From Leptofilum sp965223525 (GTDB lineage Bacteria; Chloroflexota; Anaerolineae; Promineifilales; Promineifilaceae): DNA of 64,000 bases. Positions 46,241-53,990 of this stretch are shown here, one piece after another. Under the pieces are notes generated by a model. That model saw nothing but the letters and a program-made list of their open reading frames with translations. It had not been told where the DNA came from and searched no databases. The stretch covers positions 2,604,001 through 2,668,000 of the forward strand of contig NZ_CBDCWX010000005.1 in the NCBI RefSeq assembly GCF_965223525.1, in the 5' to 3' direction. The position numbers and the translations under genes are program-made. Each line of letters opens with the position of its first letter. Within the stretch, counting starts at the first letter, position 1.

Positions 46241-46989
46241 GCTCTTACCAGCTTCACTACATCCCCCACGTGAACCATGCCAGGTCGTTCGGTACTGCTG
46301 AGAACGCCAGCGCAGTTTTGCCGCGTTTGGGCAACAGTTTTGAGCACGGCTGGCTCCTTTTCACTCGTTTCAGGGTCAATGTTGATCATCACGCAGCGCT
46401 GGATGCGCTGGTTGAGGCGAATGCGAAGGCCATCTGGCATGTTGCCTCGCTGGTTGCCGAAAACGAGGCTGCTGTCTAGCCAGCGCTCTTCCACGAAGGG
46501 CTGTTCATCAAATGGCTCGATGATAATGTTTTGGCGGAAGCGGATCGGTGTCATTGCCGTTCCAATCATTTCACTCAACGCAGCCACCGTTGTTGTACTC
46601 ATCACGGAAATCACCTGGGTGTCGAACGCGCCGCGCCCAATTTTGATGAGATTAACCGGCTTGCCGTAGGCGTCAGCCAATTCCTGATTTAGTTCGGGGG
46701 AATGGATGGGGAGGATACGGCCGTCTGGCAACGTCACCTCCACTGGCGAATTAACCACATCCTCTGGCTGCGCGAAGCGAGGCGTGAATTGCAGCATTTG
46801 CGGTAGCTGCCGCCCCGTTAGCCAGGGGAAGCCGGATTGATCATCTGAGCGCACAAACGCATACCGCCGATCTCCATCCAGCCCATGCCAGAAGCCATGC
46901 GCTTCCTGTAATGATTCCCCCCGCATTGATTTCACCGGAAAGCGATACAGTTCTTTAACCACACCAACTTCTACAAATTCTTCAATCAT
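46237..46989 (-). CDS. MOSC domain protein
   Basis: A 250-residue protein. The start was moved to MIEEFVEVG because AGGAAATA lies directly before it. The N-terminal MOSC beta-barrel half (VVKELYRFPVKSMRGESL, GLDGDRRYAFV) is followed by the MOSC domain proper: MTPIRFRQNIIIE, WLDSSLVFGN, and RCVMINIDPETSEK with the conserved Cys. MOSC proteins carry sulfur to, or bind, molybdenum cofactor; a link to the molybdenum formate dehydrogenases 14 kb away is possible but not shown. NCAGVLSSTERPG near the end fits the family. Confidence 0.85.
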   Translation of the reverse strand: MIEEFVEVGVVKELYRFPVKSMRGESLQEAHGFWHGLDGDRRYAFVRSDDQSGFPWLTGRQLPQMLQFTPRFAQPEDVVNSPVEVTLPDGRILPIHSPELNQELADAYGKPVNLIKIGRGAFDTQVISVMSTTTVAALSEMIGTAMTPIRFRQNIIIEPFDEQPFVEERWLDSSLVFGNQRGNMPDGLRIRLNQRIQRCVMINIDPETSEKEPAVLKTVAQTRQNCAGVLSSTERPGMVHVGDVVKLVRA

Positions 46990-47057
46990 TATTTCCTCAA
47001 CAGTTTGCAAGTGGGCGAGTGGGCAAGTTGCAGTTAGTAGGCAAGCGTATCACCTTG

Positions 47058-47363
47058 TCATCCCAAGACCCACAACAGCACCATCCCCACTGCCAACGTC
47101 CACAAAATGTTTTTAGTGCGCCAAGCTACCAGAATGGCAATCACGCCCGCCAGCAGCCGGGCGTTTCCCAGCGACAGATCAAAGTTGCCGCCGGGCATGA
47201 ACAGTTCTGGCAAAATGATAGCGGAAAGTACGGCCGCAGGCACAAAGCGCAACGCCTGTCGCCAACCTGCACTGATCGTGGCGCGTTCCAACAGCCAAAT
47301 GGGCACTAACCGAATGGCATACGTGATGATGCCCATGCCAATTATTGCAATCCAAAGATTCAT
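47058..47363 (-). CDS. azlD: Branched-chain amino acid exporter small subunit AzlD
   Basis: A 101-residue membrane protein with four hydrophobic segments. ITYAIRLVPIWLLER and ALRFVPAAVLSAIILPELF are the AzlD family blocks. It pairs with AzlC to export branched-chain amino acids or related compounds. It lies 72 bases after azlC on the same strand; the gap is a repeat of the CTCTGTG/GATTTCGCAGATT type. Confidence 0.9.
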   Translation of the reverse strand: MNLWIAIIGMGIITYAIRLVPIWLLERATISAGWRQALRFVPAAVLSAIILPELFMPGGNFDLSLGNARLLAGVIAILVAWRTKNILWTLAVGMVLLWVLG

Positions 47364-47435
47364 AAGTTCCTCTGAAAATTAAAATCGGAACACGGAGAAG
47401 ACACAGAGTTGCACGGAGAAAAGGAGAAATCTGCG
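47364..47435. repeat. CACGGAGAAGACACAGAG-type repeat
   Basis: ACACGGAGAAGACACAGAG and AATCTGCGAAATCTGCAG words make up the gap between azlC and azlD. No gene is seen. It is a variant of the CACAGAG and AATCCGCG families. Confidence 0.5.
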
Positions 47436-48179
47436 CTAATCTGCGAAATCTGCAGATATTGATCTTTTCCGGTTCTCCAACCAGACGCCGACGGCGATGC
47501 CAGTGAGCGTGGCAACCATGAGGCCGAGTTTGTACGGCCAGTTGAATGTGAGCACGGCAACTAGGCCGGCCGTGAGCGCGGCCATTGTGTTGGGGCGATC
47601 TTTTAGCGTTGGCACGACAATGCCGATGAAAGTGAGTGCCAGGGTGAAGTCCAGCCCCCATTCTGGCGGTACTTGCGTACCTAGCAGAATGCCAACGGCC
47701 GTACTCACCTGCCACACGCCCCACAGTGTAAAGCCTGCCCCCAGCCAGAAATAATGTTTATGTGCCAGAGGAATTTGCCTGTTGCCGTAATGGACGGCCG
47801 TTGCCGCATACGCTTCGTCGGTGAGCAAATAGGCCAGCAGCCAACGCCATTTGCGGGATAAATGCTGAATGTCAGGGCCGAGGGCAGTGCTGTACAGTAC
47901 GTGCCGCAAATTAACGATGAAGGTCGTTAGCCACAGAATGGGTAGCGGCGTGCCCACGCCAATAAGCTGTGCGCCCAAAAATTGCGCCGATCCGGCAAAG
48001 ACAATGGACGACATTGCCTGTGCTTGCGGTGGCGTTAGCCCCGCAGACAAGCCCAGCACGCCATAAATCATGCCAAAGGGAATTACGCCAATGGTAATAG
48101 GAATCTCTGCCTTGATGCCTTGCCAAAGTGCGGTTTTTATGGCGGAACGGCCGTTTGCAATCTGTGTTTCGGTTAACAT
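47436..48179 (-). CDS. azlC: Branched-chain amino acid exporter large subunit AzlC
   Basis: A 247-residue membrane protein with about seven hydrophobic segments. PITIGVIPFGMIYGVLGLSAGL, SIVFAGSAQFLGAQLI, and NLRHVLYSTALGPDI with LLAYLLTDEAYAAT are the AzlC family blocks. With AzlD it forms a two-subunit exporter of branched-chain amino acids or azaleucine-like compounds. It may be under the control of its own promoter upstream, where the palindrome at 48193-48256 sits. Confidence 0.92.
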   Translation of the reverse strand: MLTETQIANGRSAIKTALWQGIKAEIPITIGVIPFGMIYGVLGLSAGLTPPQAQAMSSIVFAGSAQFLGAQLIGVGTPLPILWLTTFIVNLRHVLYSTALGPDIQHLSRKWRWLLAYLLTDEAYAATAVHYGNRQIPLAHKHYFWLGAGFTLWGVWQVSTAVGILLGTQVPPEWGLDFTLALTFIGIVVPTLKDRPNTMAALTAGLVAVLTFNWPYKLGLMVATLTGIAVGVWLENRKRSISADFAD

Positions 48180-48192
48180 AAAATCTCATTTG

Positions 48193-48256
48193 AGGTGACA
48201 GTCACGGGGCGAATGATTTTGGACGACCTCGATCGTGCACCCCGTGACTGTCACCT
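48193..48256. repeat. 17-bp palindrome, downstream of the PLP decarboxylase
   Basis: AGGTGACAGTCACGGGG (48193-48209) and CCCCGTGACTGTCACCT (48240-48256) are exact inverse copies around 30 bases that include GAATGATTTTGG. The element stops two bases before the decarboxylase stop codon. A sister copy with the same inner ATGATxTTGG word lies on the other side of that gene at 49655-49718. Confidence 0.8.
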
Positions 48257-48258
48257 GG

Positions 48259-49641
48259 TTACGCCATTTCACACAGCGCCTGCCAACAAATCTCAACATC
48301 CCGCTGCTCTGTTTGCCAGTTGGAAAATGCGGCCCGGATGGCTGGTTGTCCCTTGAATACAGTTTGCGTCAGATAAACACGGCCGTCGTCCCGTACTTTG
48401 ACTAAAAAGTCCTGAATTTGGGGCAAGCTGGGCCAGTTTGCCAGCGTAAAGCAGACGCAGTTTAAGCGTACTGGAGCCAGCAATTCAAACTGGTGAGATT
48501 GCACGATTTGCTCGCCTAGCCATTTTGCCTGGGCGCAGTTACGCTCTACGATATCGCGGTAGCCGGAACGGCCGTATGCCAACAGCGTCATCCAGGTGGG
48601 CAAGGCGCGAAAGCGACGCGAATTTTGCGGCGTCCAGTGCACCGGGCTGGGCGTTTCTCTCATCTCGCCGAGGTAAACGGCCGTATTCTGGAACACCGCC
48701 AACTGCAACTCAGGGTGGCGGCTGAAGGTCATCGCCGAATCGTAAGGCACATTGAGCCATTTATGAGCATCAACCGTAATCGAGTCGGCGGCGGCTTGCC
48801 CATTCAGCAGATGGGCAAATTTAGGTGAGCAGGCGGCAAAGCCACCAAAGGCCGCGTCCAGATGCAGCCAAAAGTTGTGCTTTTGCTTTAGCGCTGCAAT
48901 TGCCTGCAAATCATCAAAATCTACCGTGTTGACGGTACCGCCGCTGGCAATGATCACAGCAGGCTCATCCAGCGTGGTCAAGATTTCGGCCAGGGCAGCC
49001 ATGTCCATTGCTTCGCGGCTGGGCGAGGTGGGCACTGGGGTGATGGCTTGGCGACCCAAGCCCAGCATGGCGAGTGCCTTTTTGCTGCTGGAATGGGGTG
49101 TGGCAGCAAGGATGGGAAACGGCCGTAGCCCCCACAGCCCATTCTCTGCCACATTCACACCCTGCTGCTGCCCAATCCACTGTCGCGCCTGAGCCAGCCC
49201 CACAAAGTTACTCATCGTCGCGCCGCTGACGAAGGTGCCAACAAAATCATTCGGCAGGCCAAAAAGCTGCCGCAGCCAGTGAATCGCTTCTTGCTCCACA
49301 TGCGGGGCAATGGAATCTTCATTGGCGGTGGGATTTTGGTCGTAAGTCGCCGCTAGCCAGTCGCCAAGCAAGGCGGCGGGGGTGCTGCCCCCGGTGACAA
49401 AGCCCAGGTAGCGCGGCCCGGCACTGCCAGATAGCCCTGCTTCGTACTGTGTGCGGAATTGTTCCAAAGCGTTTGCTGCGCCGACGCCAATGGCGGGTAA
49501 ATCAATTTGATTTGGCGCAATTTGTGGAAAAACGGCCGCTTGCCGTTGTGATACCGTTCCTAGAAAATCAGTGGCTGCGTGAACGGCCGTTTCCAACAAT
49601 TCAGTTTGATTCTGCTGATCGTGCTTGAGCTGCTCGTTCAT
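48259..49641 (-). CDS. Group II PLP-dependent decarboxylase
   Basis: A 460-residue fold-type I enzyme of the aromatic-amino-acid/glutamate decarboxylase group. IAPHVEQEAIHWL, FVSGATMSN, the PLP Asp region HLDAAFGG and the Schiff-base Lys in VDAHKWLNVPYD (about residue 291) are all present. Substrate candidates include tyrosine, DOPA, tryptophan or 2,4-diaminobutyrate. It is bracketed by two matching palindromes, and this lone 1.5-kb unit could have moved as a block. The start is an ATG with no strong ribosome site. Confidence 0.87.
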   Translation of the reverse strand: MNEQLKHDQQNQTELLETAVHAATDFLGTVSQRQAAVFPQIAPNQIDLPAIGVGAANALEQFRTQYEAGLSGSAGPRYLGFVTGGSTPAALLGDWLAATYDQNPTANEDSIAPHVEQEAIHWLRQLFGLPNDFVGTFVSGATMSNFVGLAQARQWIGQQQGVNVAENGLWGLRPFPILAATPHSSSKKALAMLGLGRQAITPVPTSPSREAMDMAALAEILTTLDEPAVIIASGGTVNTVDFDDLQAIAALKQKHNFWLHLDAAFGGFAACSPKFAHLLNGQAAADSITVDAHKWLNVPYDSAMTFSRHPELQLAVFQNTAVYLGEMRETPSPVHWTPQNSRRFRALPTWMTLLAYGRSGYRDIVERNCAQAKWLGEQIVQSHQFELLAPVRLNCVCFTLANWPSLPQIQDFLVKVRDDGRVYLTQTVFKGQPAIRAAFSNWQTEQRDVEICWQALCEMA

Positions 49642-49654
49642 AAAACCCTCTCAA

Positions 49655-49718
49655 AAGTGCCAGTCACGGGGCGCATGATCTTGGTCATTCAGGATCGTTT
49701 GCCCCGTGACTGGCACTT
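49655..49718. repeat. 18-bp palindrome, upstream of the PLP decarboxylase
   Basis: AAGTGCCAGTCACGGGGC (49655-49672) and GCCCCGTGACTGGCACTT (49701-49718) are exact inverse copies. The 28-base centre has CATGATCTTGG, like its sister at 48193-48256. Compared with that sister the arm reads GTGCCAG for GTGACAG on one side and the matching change on the other, a compensated substitution that keeps pairing. Confidence 0.8.
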
Positions 49719-49725
49719 GCCCGCC

Positions 49726-50421
49726 TTATTCAGACTCCAATGCACGCTGAACGGCCATTTCTGCATGAATTGCCGTCGTGTCGAACAGCGGTATAGGCGT
49801 GTGTTTCTGCTGTACCAGCATCACAATTTCAGTGCAGCCTTCGATGATGCCCTGTGCGCCTTGCGCGTGCAGATCGTTGATGATTCGCAGGAACTCATTG
49901 CGAGAAGCATCCTGCACATTGCCCAGGCATAACTCGTCGTAAATGATGCGATGCACGATTTCGCGGTCTTTTGCGAGTGGCACAACTACGTCCAGACCGT
50001 GCTGGGTTAGCCGCCCTTTGTAAAAATCTTGCTCCATGGTGAAGTTGGTGCCTAGCAGCCCTACTTTTTGCAAGCCGCGCTGCTTAATGCGAACGGCCGT
50101 GGCGTCTGCCAAGTGCAAAATAGGGATGCTGATTGCTTGCTCAATTTGCGGAGCCACTTTGTGCATCGTGTTGGTGCAAATGAGCAAAAAGTCTGCTCCA
50201 GCCGCTTCGATTTGTTTGGCGGCTTGAGCCAATGCTGCCCCGGCCTCATCCCAGCGATTTTGGTGTTGCAACGTTTCAATTTCATGAAAATCCACGCTGA
50301 CCAGCACGATTTTGGCGGAGTGCAGCCCGCCTAATTTTTCCTTCACCAGTTCGTTAATCCAGCGGTAGTACAGTTCGGTGCTTTCCCAACTCATTCCGCC
50401 CAACAAGCCAATCGTTTGCAT
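49726..50421 (-). CDS. Aspartate/glutamate racemase family protein
   Basis: A 231-residue PLP-independent racemase. IGLLGGMSWEST at the N-terminus, the first catalytic Cys in LLICTNTMHKV and the second in IIEGCTEIVML are the family signature; both Cys are present, so racemase activity is plausible. KVGLLGTNFTME lies between. The substrate may be aspartate, glutamate or another amino acid. Start and Shine-Dalgarno are unremarkable. Confidence 0.88.
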   Translation of the reverse strand: MQTIGLLGGMSWESTELYYRWINELVKEKLGGLHSAKIVLVSVDFHEIETLQHQNRWDEAGAALAQAAKQIEAAGADFLLICTNTMHKVAPQIEQAISIPILHLADATAVRIKQRGLQKVGLLGTNFTMEQDFYKGRLTQHGLDVVVPLAKDREIVHRIIYDELCLGNVQDASRNEFLRIINDLHAQGAQGIIEGCTEIVMLVQQKHTPIPLFDTTAIHAEMAVQRALESE

Positions 50422-50439
50422 CTAAATTCTCCAAAATTG

Positions 50440-50504
50440 GGACGCGGACAAACGCGGATGAACACCGATAAAAAAATCTGCGTCATCCGCGTTCATTGGC
50501 GTCC
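50440..50504. repeat. GGACGCGGAC inverted repeat
   Basis: GGACGC with AACGCGGATGA faces TCATCCGCGTT with GCGTCC. The element fills the gap between the racemase and MocR genes and overlaps the MocR stop codon. Confidence 0.6.
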
Positions 50505-51967
50505 TAAACATAGGGCAGCCAGTCGCCGCCGGTGGTGCGGCTGGTGAGCTGTTGCTGAATGAGCGAGCCGAGCAGCTTGACGCCAGCCTCGATGCCTTCT
50601 GTGCCTAAATTGCCAAAACAGAGCCGCAAATATTCGCGCCCTTTCTCTTCCAACATGTATGCCTCGCCAGGGGTGAAGGCAAAGCCATTTTGCAGTGCCT
50701 GATAGTACAGCACGCCAGGCGGGGCGTAGTGGGGCAGGCTGACCCAGCAGCTAAACCCACCTTGCGGCTCACTCCAGCGAACGGCCGTTGGCATCCATCG
50801 CTGCAAACTGTTTAGTAGCGCATCTCGTCGCTCCTGGTAAATGGGCAGCACTCGCCGCAGATGCTTTTTCAGGCCACCTTCTTGCAAAAAGTGAGCCAGC
50901 GCCCGCTGGAGCAGCCCCGTGCCGCATAAATCAGTGGCGCGGCGCAGGGTGAGCAATTGGTCACGCCAGGCGGTTGGCATGAGTAAGTAGCCCACGCGCA
51001 GCCCCGGCATCAAAATTTTGGAGAAACTGCTCAAGTAAAGTACTCGGTCATCATCATCTTGTTGTTTGTAGCTGGGCGGCGGCGGACCAGCAAACCCTAG
51101 CTTGCCGTAAATATCATCTTCGATGATGAGCAAATTGTGCCGCTGCGCCAGCTTTAAGATGGCCTGTCGTTTGGCAGGGCTGGTGGTGAAGCCGGTGGGG
51201 TTGTGGTGGTTGGCGACGGTGTAAAACAGGCGTGGCCGGTGTGTTTGAATGAGTTGTTCCATCTGAGCCGGGTCTGGGCCGTCTGGCTGGACGGGGAGGT
51301 GCAACGGCCGTAATCCCTGTGCCTTGAGTACGTTCAGCACCCCCAAAAATGTGGGTTGTTCTACCAAAACCATATCGCCTGGCTGGGCAATAGCTTGGGC
51401 AGCCAGGGAAATGGACTGCATCGCGCCGGAGGTCACCAGGATGTCATCTGGCGTTGCTTCAATCCCATCTTCGTGTAGCAGTTGAACGATGGCCAGACGT
51501 AGGGCTGCATCCCCCTGAATGGGGCCGTAGCTGAGTAAGTTGTTGGCTTGTGGGCGCAGCCGCTCCATCTGCTGCCAAAACGCTTCTGTTGGGAAAAGTG
51601 ACGGGTCGGCGTGGGCCATTGCCATCGAACGCACGCCAATCACCTGGTTGATGGCGAGCATGTCATTGATGGCGCTGTCTGGCGTGAGAAATTGACCAAC
51701 AGTGGGTTGTAGGCTCATTTGTTGTACGGCCGTACTCACAAACGTCCCTCTGCCCACGGTGGCTTCAACCCAGCCGTCAGCTTGCAGTTCGGCATACGCA
51801 TTTTGCACCGTCAGACGGGTTACGCCCAGCGTGCGCGCCAGGCTCCGCACGGTTGGGAGGCGGCTGTTGGCAGGGAGACGGCCGTTGCTAATTTGCGTTT
51901 TGATCTGCTCGGCAATTTGCCGATACAAGGGCGGTTTGCTGTCGCGATTTACGGTCAGGTTAAGCAT
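50504..51967 (-). CDS. MocR-family GntR/aminotransferase regulator
   Basis: A 487-residue fusion. Residues 10-75 are a GntR winged helix (PLYRQIAEQIKTQISNGRLP, TVRSLARTLGVTRLTVQNAYAELQADGW). The rest is an aminotransferase-like domain with NHHNPTGF, DDIYGKLGFAG and SSFSKILMPGLRVGYL, which places the PLP-binding Lys. Such regulators sense PLP or amino compounds. Candidate operator repeats lie upstream at 52014-52078. Genes it may control include the racemase next to it or the decarboxylase; this is inference. Confidence 0.9.
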   Translation of the reverse strand: MLNLTVNRDSKPPLYRQIAEQIKTQISNGRLPANSRLPTVRSLARTLGVTRLTVQNAYAELQADGWVEATVGRGTFVSTAVQQMSLQPTVGQFLTPDSAINDMLAINQVIGVRSMAMAHADPSLFPTEAFWQQMERLRPQANNLLSYGPIQGDAALRLAIVQLLHEDGIEATPDDILVTSGAMQSISLAAQAIAQPGDMVLVEQPTFLGVLNVLKAQGLRPLHLPVQPDGPDPAQMEQLIQTHRPRLFYTVANHHNPTGFTTSPAKRQAILKLAQRHNLLIIEDDIYGKLGFAGPPPPSYKQQDDDDRVLYLSSFSKILMPGLRVGYLLMPTAWRDQLLTLRRATDLCGTGLLQRALAHFLQEGGLKKHLRRVLPIYQERRDALLNSLQRWMPTAVRWSEPQGGFSCWVSLPHYAPPGVLYYQALQNGFAFTPGEAYMLEEKGREYLRLCFGNLGTEGIEAGVKLLGSLIQQQLTSRTTGGDWLPYV

Positions 51968-52013
51968 TTTGCTGTTTCCTGTACTTGGAGAAGCGTAAGT
52001 GTCCCAACTTTAC

Positions 52014-52078
52014 AGAGACAATCCTCTTTTGCAAAGAGACAATTTGCTTGAAATAATGGTGACAATTACATATTGTCA
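52014..52078. promoter_or_regulatory. Candidate operator repeats upstream of the MocR gene
   Basis: AGAGACAAT occurs at 52014-52022 and again at 52035-52043, 21 bases apart (two helix turns), in the same direction. Next to them TGACAAT (52060-52066) and ATTGTCA (52072-52078) form a dyad. Direct repeats spaced two turns apart are usual for MocR/PdxR binding sites. The rest of the 51968-52221 gap is AT-rich and holds nothing else I can name. Confidence 0.55.
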
Positions 52079-52221
52079 TCATATACAAGGTTTTTTGTAG
52101 GCATCCTGGTGATTTTTTAATGGGAAAGAGGTAATATTGCTGTTATGAGTGCTGTAAGATTTGCATGATTTGATCTTCGCATCCACAAAATATTTTGCTT
52201 AATTTATTCTGCGAGGACATC

Positions 52222-52374
52222 ATGTTATTTCTTAATGACGAGGGGCAGCGAGGACAGGGGCTAATGGAATATGCACTTGTTCTTGCCTTGGTAGCAGTGG
52301 TAGTCATCTTGGTTATCTCGCTGTTGGGTCCCCAAATTGGCAATATGTACAGCCGCATCACGAGTGGTTGGTAA
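52222..52374 (+). CDS. Flp/Fap-type pilin
   Basis: A 50-residue protein, short enough to be missed by length-filtered gene finders. After a short polar leader (MLFLNDEGQRGQG) comes LMEYALVLALVAVVVILVIS, the typical Flp pilin hydrophobic segment with the conserved Glu that follows the prepilin peptidase site. GAGGA lies eight bases before the ATG. Tad or Flp assembly genes (tadA, cpaB, rcpA, prepilin peptidase) are not nearby, so this is a solitary pilin gene. An intrinsic terminator follows. Confidence 0.85.
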   Translation: MLFLNDEGQRGQGLMEYALVLALVAVVVILVISLLGPQIGNMYSRITSGW

Positions 52375-52402
52375 TTTTTTACGAGCCGCAAGCGCATTAC
52401 AG

Positions 52403-52432
52403 AAAGGCGTTCCCAAGTGGAGCGCCTTTTTT
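52403..52432 (+). terminator. Intrinsic terminator of the pilin gene
   Basis: AAAGGCG (52403-52409) pairs with CGCCTTT (52423-52429), with added TTCC/GGA pairs inside, and TTTT runs to 52432. A separate promoter for the next gene follows 40 bases later. Confidence 0.85.
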
Positions 52433-52473
52433 GTTTGATTGTTAAGATGGCGTTTTCACTTTTACCTTTGTGT

Positions 52474-52479
52474 TATAAT
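52474..52479 (+). promoter_or_regulatory. TATAAT box of a probably leaderless gene
   Basis: TATAAT at 52474-52479 lies 10 bases before the ATG at 52490, so transcription would begin within a few bases of the start codon. A plausible but poor -35 (TTTTCA) is 15-16 bases upstream. No ribosome site fits in between. Confidence 0.55.
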
Positions 52480-52489
52480 CTCCGCCGTT

Positions 52490-53035
52490 ATGAATTTACC
52501 CACACTAGAGACGCTTGTTTCGTATTTAACCATTGTGGCTGCGGTGATGGGGGCTTTGTTGGCCGCCTTATGGTTGAGCCTAATTATTTGGGCTTTTCGG
52601 GACATGCGAGCCCGCTCCCGCGATCCGTTTGCCCAACTGCTGGCGGCTTTGTTGGTTGCAGCTTTACCAGTGGTGGGCATTGTGATCTACTTTATTTTGC
52701 GGCCACCAGAAACGCTGGCAGAAGCCTATGAGCGGGCGCTGGAAGAAGAGGCATTATTGCAAGAAATTGAAGAACGGCCGCATTGCCCTGGCTGTTCTCG
52801 CGTGATTGATGGCAAATGGCTGCTCTGCCCTCATTGTCATACTCGCCTCAAAAAAGCGTGTCAGGACTGTAATTCATTACTGGAATTGCAGTGGAATTTG
52901 TGTCCTTATTGCGGCAACCATGCGGTTGATCCGTACAAGGCGAATGTGGTGGATACGGCCGTTCCTGCCCCAGACCCGCTGCCAGAACCTGAAGAAGCTG
53001 ACGCAGTGGAACCGCTTGGTGAAACAGAACTGTAA
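52490..53035 (+). CDS. Membrane protein with PLDc_N-like segment and double zinc ribbon
   Basis: A 181-residue protein. Two membrane helices span about residues 8-32 and 45-66, with WLSLIIWAFRDMRARSRDPFAQ between, a pattern of the PLDc_N (phospholipase D-nuclease N-terminal-like) domain. The C-terminal half has a double zinc ribbon: CPGC, CPHC, CQDC and CPYC, followed by an acidic Pro-rich tail. The start at 52490 was chosen over one 17 codons earlier because of the TATAAT box. The function is unknown; such proteins are common in the phylum as far as I recall. It precedes the ABC transporter genes. Confidence 0.7.
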   Translation: MNLPTLETLVSYLTIVAAVMGALLAALWLSLIIWAFRDMRARSRDPFAQLLAALLVAALPVVGIVIYFILRPPETLAEAYERALEEEALLQEIEERPHCPGCSRVIDGKWLLCPHCHTRLKKACQDCNSLLELQWNLCPYCGNHAVDPYKANVVDTAVPAPDPLPEPEEADAVEPLGETEL

Positions 53036-53062
53036 TTGGGCAATTACTCAGTTACCCAATTA
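53033..53062. repeat. AATTGGGCAATT inverted repeat
   Basis: AATTGGGCAATTACTCAG faces TTACCCAATT between the zinc-ribbon gene and the ABC ATPase gene. It is the second copy of the element at 46196-46240. It overlaps the stop codon of the first gene. Confidence 0.6.
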
Positions 53063-53072
53063 ATTCCGTGCC

Positions 53073-53990
53073 ATGTCACAAACCTTTGCTATCCAATTAG
53101 AAAATGTGAGCAAAACCTTTGGCCGCCGCAAAAAGCGGGTGCAAGCGGTGCGCGAGCTTGATCTGTCGGTTGAGGTTGGGCAGGTCTTTGGCTTTTTGGG
53201 ACCAAACGGCGCTGGGAAGAGCACCACCATTCGCATGATGATGGATTTTATACGGCCGTCTGCGGGTACAATTCAGCTATTCGGTAGCCCTGTTCAAGGA
53301 AACTATGTGTTGATGCGCCGGGTGGGTGCCTTAGTCGAGGGTGCTGCTTTTTACAACTTTCTCACTGGACGAAAAAATCTGGAAATCCTGGCGCGAACGC
53401 GAGGCTGCTACGACCCAAAGCGCATCGAAAGTTTGCTGGACCAAGTTAGCATGACCAACCGGGCAGATCGCCGGGTGCAGGGCTACTCAACCGGCATGAA
53501 GCAGCGTTTGGGTCTAGCTGCTGCTCTGTTGAATGATCCGGATTTGGTTATTTTGGATGAACCAACTAACGGGCTGGATCCGGCGGGCATTCAGGATGTG
53601 CGGAACTTTATTCGGGATTTGGCGAAAAAGCAGGAAAAGACGGTCTTCTTGTCTAGCCATTTGCTTAGCGAAGTGGAGCAAGTGTGTGATCAGGTGGGCA
53701 TTATCAATCAGGGGCGGCTGGTGCAAACGGGCAACGTGGCAGAGCTATTGGCTAGCCAAACAGTCATTCGGCTAGCCGTCACGCCGCAGGCGCGAGCGAT
53801 GGGGCTGTTGCTGCCTAACTGGACGGTGATTGAAGACGGCCGTTGGCTAGAAGTGGCAGCGGAGCGTGATGCAGTTCCCGCTATTGTGCAGCAGCTCGTT
53901 GCTGCCGATGTGCAGATTTTTGAGGTTGTGGTGCAGCAGCAAAGTTTAGAGGAGCTGTTTTTGGCGGCGACAGGGGGAACAGATGCGTAA
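53073..53990 (+). CDS. ABC transporter ATP-binding protein
   Basis: A 305-residue ABC ATPase. Walker A is GPNGAGKST (about residue 46), the signature is YSTGMKQRLGLA, Walker B is LVILDEPTNGLDP and the switch His is in SSHLLSEVE. The C-terminal 80 residues form the usual extension of the CcmA/NatA drug-and-ion export group. It overlaps the permease gene by eight bases, so the two form a two-gene transporter. The direction is probably export; the substrate is unknown. Confidence 0.93.
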   Translation: MSQTFAIQLENVSKTFGRRKKRVQAVRELDLSVEVGQVFGFLGPNGAGKSTTIRMMMDFIRPSAGTIQLFGSPVQGNYVLMRRVGALVEGAAFYNFLTGRKNLEILARTRGCYDPKRIESLLDQVSMTNRADRRVQGYSTGMKQRLGLAAALLNDPDLVILDEPTNGLDPAGIQDVRNFIRDLAKKQEKTVFLSSHLLSEVEQVCDQVGIINQGRLVQTGNVAELLASQTVIRLAVTPQARAMGLLLPNWTVIEDGRWLEVAAERDAVPAIVQQLVAADVQIFEVVVQQQSLEELFLAATGGTDA

